From contig DNKR01000057.1 in assembly GCA_003497135.1 (NCBI GenBank), forward strand, positions 1 through 13,922: DNA of 13,922 bases. Direction: 5' to 3'. The notes under the pieces were generated by a model that saw nothing but the letters and a program-made list of their open reading frames with translations, was not told where the DNA came from and ran no database searches. This DNA comes from Candidatus Uhrbacteria bacterium. Its GTDB lineage: Bacteria; Patescibacteriota; Patescibacteriia; UBA9934; UBA9568. The position numbers were made by a program, and so were the translations under genes. Shown piece by piece: positions 1 to 5,279 of the stretch. The number at the start of each line of letters is the position of its first letter. Positions within the stretch are counted from its first letter, which is position 1.

Positions 1-467
1 CACAGACAAAAGCTTGACCCTTTCCCCTTTCCTTTGGATTCCACCCAGACGCCGCCTCCGTGCGCTTCCGAAAGTTTTTTGGCGATGTAGAGGCCGAGGC
101 CGGAGCCGTCCGGATTGACTTGGGCAATGCCCTTCACACGGGAGAATTTGTCAAAGAGTTTCTTTGCGTCTTCCGGGTCAAGCCCCATCCCGGTGTCGTT
201 GATGCGCACCATGATTCCTGAATCATGAATCTTAAATCCCGTGTCATTGTCATCATTATTGTCATCGTCATTGTTATTGTTATTGTTATTGCTATTATTA
301 TCGGCTAACTGTTTCGGCCGCGGCTCTACAGAAACCTCAACCCAAACGCGCCCGGCTGGCGTGTATTTAATCGCATTATCCACGAAATTCAGCACCACAT
401 CGCGGAGCTTGTCAAAATCGGCCGTGAAAGGCGGGATTTTTTCTTTCTTAAAGTATATAACATTTTT
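1..467 (-). pseudogene. 5'-truncated sensor histidine kinase, HATPase_c domain only; runs off the window start
   Basis: Reading the minus strand from 467 down to 1 gives an uninterrupted frame carrying the ATP-binding half of a histidine kinase. Visible are the N box (DKLRDVVLNFVDNAIKYTP), G1 box (NDTGMGL), F box (LFDKFSRV), G2 box (GSGLGLYIAKKL) and a C-terminal GKGKGSSF motif. The frame is closed upstream by TGA at 468-470. It has no ATG, GTG or TTG until inside the N box, so the DHp/phospho-acceptor His domain and any sensor region are missing. The break lies directly against the T-tract of the terminator of the neighbouring operon. The gene should end within a few codons outside the window. 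It is probably a decayed or recombination-truncated remnant; an assembly join is the alternative. Domain identity is secure; pseudogene status is inferred from the missing start. Confidence 0.75.
243..302 (-). repeat. Asn/Asp-coding trinucleotide microsatellite inside the histidine kinase fragment
   Basis: Sixty bases built almost only from AAT, AAC, GAT and GAC codons (minus strand) encode 19 Asn/Asp residues and one Ser. The ATTGTT unit is repeated on the plus strand. The run sits between the N box and the G1 box, where kinases have a variable loop, and keeps the reading frame. It looks like slippage expansion in a surface loop. Confidence 0.85.
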
Positions 468-505
468 TCAAAAAGAAAAGGGCGGCTACATTTAGTGTAA
501 CCGCC
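468..505 (-). terminator. Intrinsic terminator of the zinc-ribbon/ribA-like/pyrF/gmk-like operon
   Basis: On the minus strand GGCGGTTACA (505-496), loop CTAAA, TGTAGCCGCC (490-481) forms a 10-bp stem with one G-U pair. It is followed by the T-rich run CTTTTCTTTTT. It lies 61 bp beyond the stop codon of the guanylate-kinase-like gene. The plus strand has no T-tract, so it acts on the minus strand only. Confidence 0.88.
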
Positions 506-566
506 ATCATAAGAAAGAACAATTTATTTTTCTTATAGATACTGCTCGCAAATCAAGATTGTGAGA

Positions 567-1142
567 TTAGGCAATCTCTTTGATGGATCCTAGGTAGCTG
601 GTGTAAATATTAACGGCGATTTCCGGAATTCTTTGATCCTCAGAGACAACCTCCAAATCACACAATCCTATGCGCCCCAAAGACCAATATTTCTGAATCT
701 CTTGTTTCGCGTTTGCGAGGCGCGTTCCGTCAGTATCTCGCCCATCCTTTTTCAATCGCTGGTGCAAGATATCAATAGAAGGCGGCGAGACATAAACGAT
801 GAACAACCGATCTGGGAAAGCCTGTTTCATTATTTCAAGCCTATCAATCGGCCAATCCAATACGGGGAAACTCCCTATTGCTAGTGCCCCTATGATCGGC
901 GACCTCGGCGTTCCGTAACGAATACCGCCATAGAGTTTATTGACCGCAAGGAGCTCTCCGCGCCGCCACATCTCGTCCATCTGTTCGTCACTTACCGCGA
1001 TTTTATTTTTCTCTCCCAATCGAATCGGCCGTGTCATATAGGGCGATATGTAGACAAAGCGACTGTCGAGCTTCGACAACTCATCGATGATCGCGCTCTT
1101 ACCGACCCCCGAAGGACCGGTGATAAGTAAAAACTTATTCAT
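567..1142 (-). CDS. Guanylate-kinase-like nucleoside monophosphate kinase
   Basis: A 191-residue protein of usual guanylate-kinase length, expected to move a phosphate from ATP to GMP or a related nucleotide in the cytosol. It has a Walker A motif GPSGVGKS (9-16). TRPIRLGE (37-44) matches the GMP-binding TTRPPRPGE segment. GELL with E63, YGTP (76-79), D96 and an Arg-rich lid near 129-141 follow in family order. The guanine-contacting Tyr that normally follows the TRP..R.GE motif (yeast Tyr50) is not obvious; EKNKIAVSD stands there, so the substrate may differ from GMP. The start is supported by GGGAG seven bases upstream. Its ATG overlaps the stop of pyrF in ATGA, so the two are translationally coupled, and it is the last gene before the terminator. 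The family is clear; the substrate is not. Confidence 0.8.
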   Translation of the reverse strand: MNKFLLITGPSGVGKSAIIDELSKLDSRFVYISPYMTRPIRLGEKNKIAVSDEQMDEMWRRGELLAVNKLYGGIRYGTPRSPIIGALAIGSFPVLDWPIDRLEIMKQAFPDRLFIVYVSPPSIDILHQRLKKDGRDTDGTRLANAKQEIQKYWSLGRIGLCDLEVVSEDQRIPEIAVNIYTSYLGSIKEIA

Positions 1143-1978
1143 GATATTCTCCCTGCTTTATTTAGAGCTTCTTTCATCGCGATAGCGGCCGTCTCGATGG
1201 CAGTTTGCCACGGTTCGAAACTTGCGGGATAGAGAAGGCCACGCGAAGAATTAATGAATACCCCCACCCTTTCCGAATTAAGCAAACTACGCAGGTCATC
1301 ATAATTACCACCTTGAACGCCAATACCTGCGAGCAGAATCAGCATCGTGTCTGGAATTAATGAGCGGAGTTTTATCATATCCAATCCAGCAGTCGACGAC
1401 AACACAGGAATCATGTTGCCATTTTTATTCCAGCGATTCACCACGAGATCGAGCAGATACTGCCAGAGCAATCGTCCGTCGCTGAGTGCGATATCTTGAA
1501 CGATACTGCCAGATGCGTTACTTGTTTTGACAATTATGATGATAGCCTTATCCGTAAGTTCAATAAGCGGAGCGACAACATCGTCGCCCATATACGGGTT
1601 AATGACAATGCCGTCCGCATTAATCAAGCCGAATAAATTTTCGATGTAGGTCGCCATCGTGTTGTCAATGTCACCAATTTTGCAATCGACAATGACTGGC
1701 ACGCCTAATTGCGTCTTATGAATGTATCGGATAATCTCCTTTAGAACATCGTGTCCGCCGGGCAGTAAGTCGAAAAATGCCTTTTGTGCTTTGTACGCGC
1801 AGACATGCGTTCCAGTTGCATTCACTACTCCCCTAAGAAACTCGAAAACCTTCTCTTCATCCGTTCCTGATTTTTTGAGCACTTCAAAAGGTAACTTTCG
1901 AAGATCCGGATCAAGTCCGGCACACAGCAAGGTGCCGTGCGAACGCATCCGTACCATGATTTGTTCATTTGCGTTCAT
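1139..1978 (-). CDS. pyrF: Orotidine-5'-phosphate decarboxylase, type 2
   Basis: A 279-residue TIM-barrel enzyme expected to convert OMP to UMP, the last step of de novo pyrimidine synthesis. Family motifs in order are LCAGLDPD (18-25), YKAQKAFF (62-69), VDCKIGDIDNT (97-107), INPYMGDD (126-133), KTSN (151-154), AGIGVQGG (217-224) and NSSRGL (243-248). The catalytic Lys-Asp-Lys-Asp set is seen as K63, D98, K100 and D103, and R246 is the expected phosphate-binding Arg. In the usual DAKRGDI motif Ala and Arg are replaced by Cys and Ile. AAAGGAG ends six bases before the ATG and lies inside the end of the ribA-like gene, which overlaps it by 14 bp. No other pyrimidine-pathway gene is in view, so UMP synthesis is not proved as its role; a related phosphoribosyl compound is possible. 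Confidence 0.88.
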   Translation of the reverse strand: MNANEQIMVRMRSHGTLLCAGLDPDLRKLPFEVLKKSGTDEEKVFEFLRGVVNATGTHVCAYKAQKAFFDLLPGGHDVLKEIIRYIHKTQLGVPVIVDCKIGDIDNTMATYIENLFGLINADGIVINPYMGDDVVAPLIELTDKAIIIIVKTSNASGSIVQDIALSDGRLLWQYLLDLVVNRWNKNGNMIPVLSSTAGLDMIKLRSLIPDTMLILLAGIGVQGGNYDDLRSLLNSERVGVFINSSRGLLYPASFEPWQTAIETAAIAMKEALNKAGRIS

Positions 1979-2795
1979 GTCGCTCTCCTTTCTCTTTGTT
2001 AGTGAGGCCTTTGTGATTGAGATGCTCTTCCTTGGCTCGTAGGTGGTCCATAGTATGCTCGGTCGGCTCGACTATAATCGACACGAGATCTTTTGCGACC
2101 GCGTAGCCGTTTTCGCTGAACACGCCGACCTTTTCGGGGTTGTTGGTGGCGAGATTGATGACGCACGAGGGCGGCACCCCGAAGAACTTCAGGATGCAGA
2201 CGACGCCAGAATACGTCCGAACGTCGATCATGCCGCCGGGAGCCAGTAGGCTTGCCGACTCGACGGTGTGCACTTTGAGTACATCCTGAATCCAGAGGGT
2301 GGCGAGTTTGAACGTCAACCCCATACCCCGACCATCCTGGCGAGGGATGTTAATTATCATCCCTTCGCCGACTTTCACAAGCGTCTGCATGGCGAGTTTC
2401 AACTGCTCGCAACACTCACATGTCAGATCACCGAAAAGCTGGCCGGTTTCGCACCCTGAATCGGTGCGGAGAACCAACTGATCTTTCCGGTTGAATACGG
2501 GGGTCAGTGTTTCGATGTCGAGCTCCGCCTTGACGATCACGGAATACTTTTCCCACTGGTCATCGATAGCGAAGTTAAACTGCCAGAATTTGCCGTGGAC
2601 AGTATTGAGGATGCCGACGCCTCTTCGTTCGACGGCGTAGAACCGATTGTTTCCAGCCTCGATTACTGCGATGCGTTTCTGGAGTGGCTCCATCGAACGC
2701 TTCACGAGTTCGAGGAAAGCCACGACCTCCGCGACGGGCTTCCCGGACTTCCTGATGACACTGCGCATGTTGGGGGGTTTGACCGTGATGGCCAT
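1965..2795 (-). CDS. GTP cyclohydrolase II-like protein (RibA family), divergent
   Basis: A 276-residue protein with a roughly 65-residue N-terminal extension before a GTP-cyclohydrolase-II core (about 66-240). RibA opens the imidazole ring of GTP, releasing formate and pyrophosphate, as the first step of riboflavin synthesis. The three zinc cysteines are present (C115, C126, C128), as are a QEGRGIGL-like loop RQDGRGMGL (152-160), HTVES (176-180), DVRTY (191-195) with the Asp/Arg pair, and TNNP (217-220). Departures: the usual HSEC reads DSGC (112-115), QE reads QD, and the residue aligned with E. coli Tyr105 is Leu167. Altered chemistry is therefore plausible. The start at 2795 is chosen because GAAAGGAAAA precedes it; the frame is open further upstream but there overlaps the zinc-ribbon gene with unfamily-like sequence. 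No other rib gene is nearby. Confidence 0.82.
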   Translation of the reverse strand: MAITVKPPNMRSVIRKSGKPVAEVVAFLELVKRSMEPLQKRIAVIEAGNNRFYAVERRGVGILNTVHGKFWQFNFAIDDQWEKYSVIVKAELDIETLTPVFNRKDQLVLRTDSGCETGQLFGDLTCECCEQLKLAMQTLVKVGEGMIINIPRQDGRGMGLTFKLATLWIQDVLKVHTVESASLLAPGGMIDVRTYSGVVCILKFFGVPPSCVINLATNNPEKVGVFSENGYAVAKDLVSIIVEPTEHTMDHLRAKEEHLNHKGLTNKEKGERHERK

Positions 2796-2838
2796 GATCG
2801 TTTTCCTTTCGGTTCGATGTTTCAGTTGAAGATTTGTG

Positions 2839-3210
2839 TTACGGCTTAATGGGTGGGTACGTTCCACCGCTGTTCTTCTTGGCAAAGGATCCGCGCACCA
2901 TCCGGAAAGCCAGGCGGCTTTCCAGCTCGTACACCATCGGGGTTCCGATGAGTGCGTGGCACGCCGGGCACTGCAGGTTCGGGATATCTTTCTTGCTGCC
3001 AACCTGATTCTGCAAGGTAGAAAGTGCGACGGGTGCGAAGATCCGGTCGAGGTACATCCGAAGCAACGCTCCGGGGCCGTCCTTCTGGTACAGGGCGACG
3101 TGGCTGTTGCAGGCGCTACAAAAGATGTCGAAAAAGCGGGAATTGCCTCCGCGATCTTTCGAGTGCCTGTCTTTTTTTGGAGCGTATTTTTTGGTGGTTT
3201 CGTCGGTCAT
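2839..3210 (-). CDS. Two-CxxC zinc-ribbon protein, copy 1 (G+C-rich), first gene of the operon
   Basis: I do not recognise a named family. The 123-residue protein has a basic N-terminus, then RGGNSRFFDIFC (20-31), C31-x2-C34, YQKDGPGALLRMYLDRIF (41-58), C81-x2-C84 and a basic tail. The two CxxC pairs suggest one structural zinc ribbon, possibly for binding nucleic acid or protein. It is clearly homologous to the protein at 3396-3722, sharing the RGG.SRF, IFC..C..H.ALYQKDGPG and RMY.DRIF blocks. GGAGG lies five bases before the ATG. It precedes the ribA-like gene by 43 bp in the same direction, so it is probably co-transcribed with it. No signal peptide or membrane segment is seen. The function is unknown. 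Confidence 0.8.
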   Translation of the reverse strand: MTDETTKKYAPKKDRHSKDRGGNSRFFDIFCSACNSHVALYQKDGPGALLRMYLDRIFAPVALSTLQNQVGSKKDIPNLQCPACHALIGTPMVYELESRLAFRMVRGSFAKKNSGGTYPPIKP

Positions 3211-3395
3211 GTTTCCTCCGTTATGATGTGACGTTGGTTGTAGTTTGGTTGACGACTCTTTTTGGTGCAGTTACTTCTGACCTTTAATTGTGAAAGAGCT
3301 AACCCATAATTACCATATTTTGGCTTTTTTGCAAGTGTTTAGGCATAAATGTTTGGAGTTAAAAAACAGCAAAGTTTATTTGAGTCAAAGCAATT
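3211..3395 (-). promoter_or_regulatory. Intergenic stretch with a weak candidate promoter for the nucleotide operon
   Basis: No gene is visible. A minus-strand TTGCAA (3334-3329), a 17-bp spacer and AATTAT (3311-3306) match sigma-70 boxes four out of six each. That would leave a leader of about 88 nt before the zinc-ribbon ATG. Composition changes here from G+C-rich (left) to A+T-rich (right), roughly at 3240-3290. The promoter is only a suggestion. Confidence 0.25.
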
Positions 3396-3722
3396 TTATT
3401 TTGATGAGCATATTCCGGTTCCGATTTTTTTAGAAATTGATCCTTGAAACAAACGAATAGCTGGTCGCGTTTCTTTTTTGTAAGTATAAAAAACACCAAT
3501 AATTTTTTTACATGAAGGGCAGATAAACTCGTGCGTCTTGGACAGGGTAATGCTTGGAATAAAAATGCGATCAATATACATACGTTTGAGTTCCCCTGGT
3601 CCGTCTTTTTGGTATAGTGCCAAATGTTCGCCACAGCTGTCACAAAAAATATTGAGGAAACGGGAATAGCCGCCCCTCGCTTTTCGGTACTTATCGTTTT
3701 TCAGCACGAATTTTGTTTGCAT
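3396..3722 (-). CDS. Two-CxxC zinc-ribbon protein, copy 2 (A+T-rich)
   Basis: A 108-residue paralogue of the protein at 2839-3210. Shared blocks are RGGYSRFLNIFC (16-27), C27-x2-C30, LALYQKDGPGELKRMYIDRI (34-53), C68-x2-C71, a Tyr/Glu/Arg-containing stretch and GSISKKIGTG (94-103). Copy 2 is shorter by about 15 residues, mainly at the N-terminus and between the ribbon halves. No Shine-Dalgarno precedes the ATG, unlike copy 1. Base composition resembles the rest of the A+T-rich chromosome, so this is probably the resident copy. It could be read through into the downstream operon across a 185-bp gap, but a separate unit is equally likely. The function is unknown; a small zinc-binding, perhaps nucleic-acid-binding protein is inferred. 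Confidence 0.78.
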   Translation of the reverse strand: MQTKFVLKNDKYRKARGGYSRFLNIFCDSCGEHLALYQKDGPGELKRMYIDRIFIPSITLSKTHEFICPSCKKIIGVFYTYKKETRPAIRLFQGSISKKIGTGICSSK

Positions 3723-3752
3723 ACATTTGAGTGTTAAAAGATTATTTTTATA

Positions 3753-3777
3753 GTTTTCGGAGCGTAGCGGAGAAAAC
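3753..3777. repeat. GTTTTC...GAAAAC dyad around a GGAGCG/GCGGAG core
   Basis: Six-base inverted arms at 3753-3758 and 3772-3777 flank a 13-base purine-rich core containing GGAGCG and GCGGAG. The core itself does not pair and no T-tract follows. It lies in the 171-bp gap between the zinc-ribbon and VIT genes, which otherwise holds only A+T-rich sequence. It might be a dispersed intergenic motif; only one copy is present here. Confidence 0.3.
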
Positions 3778-3893
3778 CAGCTTAGTATTACCCCTTCTTA
3801 ATTCTTAAAAAATAAATTACCAATTCCTAAAAAGCCTATAAAAAATCCTTAATTATTAAGAAAAATATTTTTTGAATTGCGCATAACTTTTTG

Positions 3894-4505
3894 TTATAAA
3901 TAATTAGAGACATACTTGCCGATTATAAAACCAAACAAAAGAGCAAGTCCGGACACAACAAGCATTTCAAGTCCGCCCTTCCACCACGCGCGCTTTGAAA
4001 GGCGCGTTGAAAAAGATCCTGCAATAAACAAAGTTGCAATAGTTAAAATTATTGACGGTGCCATTGCGTTTTTAATTGAAAAAAGAAAATAAGGAAAAAG
4101 AGGAATAATTCCTGCAATAAAATAAGAGACGCCCATTACAAAACCGCCGACAAAAGGGTTGATTGAAAGCGATGGAATGCTTAGCAGCTCGCGCCTTGCT
4201 TGCATAAAAAGATTTTTTTCTTCCTCTGGCGCGCCATCAAGCGTTCGGTTAGCTTTTTTGTTAAATTTAGACGCCCTCTCGGTCCAAATTTCTTTTTCTG
4301 ATTTTGAGGAAATATAGCTTCCGGCCGCCATGCTTGTCGCCTCTACAACAATAAGCACAAGGCCGGTTAAAAGAACAACAAACCCGTCGTTTGTTCCTAT
4401 TGCCACACCGGTGATTGTTCCAAGCGTAGAAACAAGACTGTCTTCTACTCCAAAAACAATATCACGAATATATCTTGCGACCGTATCTAATAAGCGCTTT
4501 TTCAT
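3894..4505 (-). CDS. VIT1/CCC1-family Fe(II)/Mn(II) transporter
   Basis: A 203-residue integral membrane protein. The opening IRDIVFGVEDSLVSTLG (13-29) matches the family signature. About five membrane segments are visible: near 24-37, 42-63, 118-142, 148-166 and 178-198. Between the second and third is a charged cytosolic stretch (about 68-112, with Glu-rich EEEK and RRE) corresponding to the metal-binding region. MAAGSYISSKSE (59-70) is also family-typical. Members move ferrous iron or manganese out of the cytosol. ATG 4505 is preferred over an in-frame GTG at 4511 because a perfect TATAAT ends eight bases before the ATG, implying a leaderless mRNA; there is no Shine-Dalgarno. It diverges from the gene at 4544. 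Substrate choice between Fe and Mn cannot be decided. Confidence 0.87.
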   Translation of the reverse strand: MKKRLLDTVARYIRDIVFGVEDSLVSTLGTITGVAIGTNDGFVVLLTGLVLIVVEATSMAAGSYISSKSEKEIWTERASKFNKKANRTLDGAPEEEKNLFMQARRELLSIPSLSINPFVGGFVMGVSYFIAGIIPLFPYFLFSIKNAMAPSIILTIATLFIAGSFSTRLSKRAWWKGGLEMLVVSGLALLFGFIIGKYVSNYL

Positions 4506-4513
4506 ACACACAT

Positions 4514-4519
4514 ATTATA
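4514..4519 (-). promoter_or_regulatory. -10 box TATAAT for the VIT gene, apparently leaderless
   Basis: A consensus TATAAT on the minus strand lies eight bases before the VIT ATG, placing the likely transcript start at or within a few bases of the start codon. No good -35 box is seen at 17 bp. Confidence 0.55.
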
Positions 4520-4529
4520 CAATATATGA

Positions 4530-4535
4530 TATACT
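4530..4535 (+). promoter_or_regulatory. -10 box TATACT for the host-attachment-like gene, apparently leaderless
   Basis: TATACT on the plus strand is followed by eight bases and ATG 4544, the mirror image of the VIT promoter. The two -10 boxes are 10 bp apart, so polymerase binding at one should block the other. No good -35 box is seen. Confidence 0.5.
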
Positions 4536-4543
4536 TTCGGTAT

Positions 4544-4993
4544 ATGATAATCCCAAAACAATTCAAAGCATTCAAACAGCCGACATTGGTTGTGCTCGCA
4601 GGCCAAAATAAAGTTTATGTTTATCTTGGAAAAGATAGACAGTTTGAACTTGTGTCAACATTCAAAACACCGGGCGAATGGGCGTTTGATAAAGAAGGTT
4701 TTGAAATGCGAAGCTCGCGAGTTGGCGGGCGCATGCGCACAACGGGCTCTGTTTCAAACGAAAAACAAGATTGGCGCGAACATGTAATGCACGACCATCT
4801 TTATCCTCAAGCGATTGAATCAATCAAAACGCAGCTCAAATCGGGTCTTGCACAAAAAGTAGTTGTGTTTGCTGAAAACAAACACTTGGCAATATTTAAA
4901 GCCAAGGTAAAAAACTCCTTTGGTAAAAATATTTCTTTCATATCAAAAAATTTCCTAAAGTCACCTCCAGAACAAATATTAAAATCGCTATAA
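4544..4993 (+). CDS. Host-attachment / baeRF-like small protein
   Basis: A 149-residue protein resembling the 'required for attachment to host cells' and bacterial/archaeal eRF1-like (baeRF) families. It opens with a beta-strand segment TLVVLAGQNKVYVYLG (14-29). A central RSSRVGGRMR (57-66) takes the place of the family's D..GR stretch, and a helix around 84-102 follows. VVVFAENKHLAIFKAKV (106-122) corresponds to the LvLvA...LG.LR strand-helix. The C-terminal ISKNFLKSPPEQILKSL (133-149) matches the family's final 'KDLT..P' helix. Such proteins are thought to relate to ribosome or peptidyl-tRNA handling, but the biochemical role is poorly known. ATG 4544 is chosen over an upstream in-frame ATG at 4475 because it starts the conserved part and follows a -10 box. 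A strong terminator follows directly. Confidence 0.65.
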   Translation: MIIPKQFKAFKQPTLVVLAGQNKVYVYLGKDRQFELVSTFKTPGEWAFDKEGFEMRSSRVGGRMRTTGSVSNEKQDWREHVMHDHLYPQAIESIKTQLKSGLAQKVVVFAENKHLAIFKAKVKNSFGKNISFISKNFLKSPPEQILKSL

Positions 4994-4997
4994 AAAC

Positions 4998-5027
4998 AAA
5001 TCCGCAGTAAGTGCTGCGGATTTTTTT
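4998..5027 (+). terminator. Intrinsic terminator after the host-attachment-like gene
   Basis: AAATCCGCAG (4998-5007), loop TAAGTG, CTGCGGATTT (5014-5023) gives a 10-bp stem running into seven T. It starts five bases after the TAA stop codon. Confidence 0.92.
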
Positions 5028-5050
5028 AATACTATATATCATTTGAATTA

Positions 5051-5081
5051 ATGCGCTAACCTCAGGCCCGAATGGGAATTG
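5051..5081. repeat. Copy A of the tRNA-Cys 3'-end repeat
   Basis: This 31-bp block matches 5249-5279, which spans the 3' end of the tRNA-Cys gene, with a single mismatch (position 5055). It covers 17 bases of the tRNA acceptor and T-arm, the discriminator base and about 13 bases beyond. It may be an integration or recombination scar. Confidence 0.85.
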
Positions 5082-5116
5082 TCCGCCGGAGGCGCCTGCC
5101 CGCCATTTGTTATGGT

Positions 5117-5134
5117 CAGGCGGGGATCCGCCTG
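5117..5134. repeat. GC-rich hairpin CAGGCGG-GGAT-CCGCCTG
   Basis: A perfect 7-bp stem with a 4-base loop lies between copies A and B of the tRNA-end repeat. It has no T-tract on either side, so it is not a terminator. It resembles a REP-type palindromic unit. Confidence 0.6.
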
Positions 5135-5162
5135 CACTAGCCTAAGGCCCGAGTGGGAGTTG
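5133..5162. repeat. Copy B of the tRNA-Cys 3'-end repeat (diverged)
   Basis: Thirty bases align without gaps to 5250-5279 with four substitutions, three of them A to G. It begins inside the right arm of the hairpin at 5117-5134. The divergence suggests it is older than copy A. Confidence 0.78.
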
Positions 5163-5190
5163 TCCCGCCTGCACGCAGAACAAGGCGGGA
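5163..5190. repeat. GC-rich hairpin TCCCGCCT ... AGGCGGGA
   Basis: A perfect 8-bp stem with a 12-base loop immediately follows copy B. A further pair, TCACGCC (5191-5197) and GGCGTGA (5222-5228), encloses an A/T tract. With the hairpin at 5117 this forms a cluster of inverted repeats next to the tRNA gene. No coding sequence is credible in 5028-5261. Confidence 0.6.
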
Positions 5191-5248
5191 TCACGCCAAA
5201 TTTTTTTATTTTTATTTTGATGGCGTGACACCCATTTAAACACTTTTC

Positions 5249-5279
5249 ATGCACTAACCTCAGGCCCGAATGGGAATTG
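5249..5279. repeat. Copy C of the tRNA-Cys 3'-end repeat (in the intact tRNA gene)
   Basis: The source copy of the repeat: 18 bases inside the tRNA-Cys gene (5262-5279) plus 13 bases downstream of it. Confidence 0.85.

Noticed and set aside
468..470. UGA recoded as Gly (as in Gracilibacteria), which would extend the kinase through the TGA
   Set aside because: Several well-defined genes here end in TGA at the expected family length, and the sequence beyond the kinase TGA is the terminator.
241..495. Plus-strand frame starting with a Leu/Ser-rich run that looks like a signal peptide
   Set aside because: It is the complement of the Asn/Asp microsatellite within the kinase fragment; the kinase motifs on the minus strand explain the sequence.
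2796..3002. A 69-residue upstream extension of the ribA-like frame
   Set aside because: It overlaps the zinc-ribbon gene, has odd composition, no family similarity, and the ATG at 2795 has a good Shine-Dalgarno.
3840..3893. Terminator for the VIT gene among short A/T-rich dyads (CTTAAT/ATTAAG, ATAAC/GTTAT)
   Set aside because: Stems are five or six A/T pairs with tiny loops; too weak to support.
5048..5254. Minus-strand frame with a repeated peptide DNSHSGLRL
   Set aside because: The repeat in the peptide is just translation of the tRNA-Cys 3'-end copies; no start signal or homology.
5028..5261. CRISPR array, because of repeated units with spacers
   Set aside because: Only two extra copies, uneven spacing, and the unit is plainly part of the tRNA-Cys gene; no cas genes nearby.
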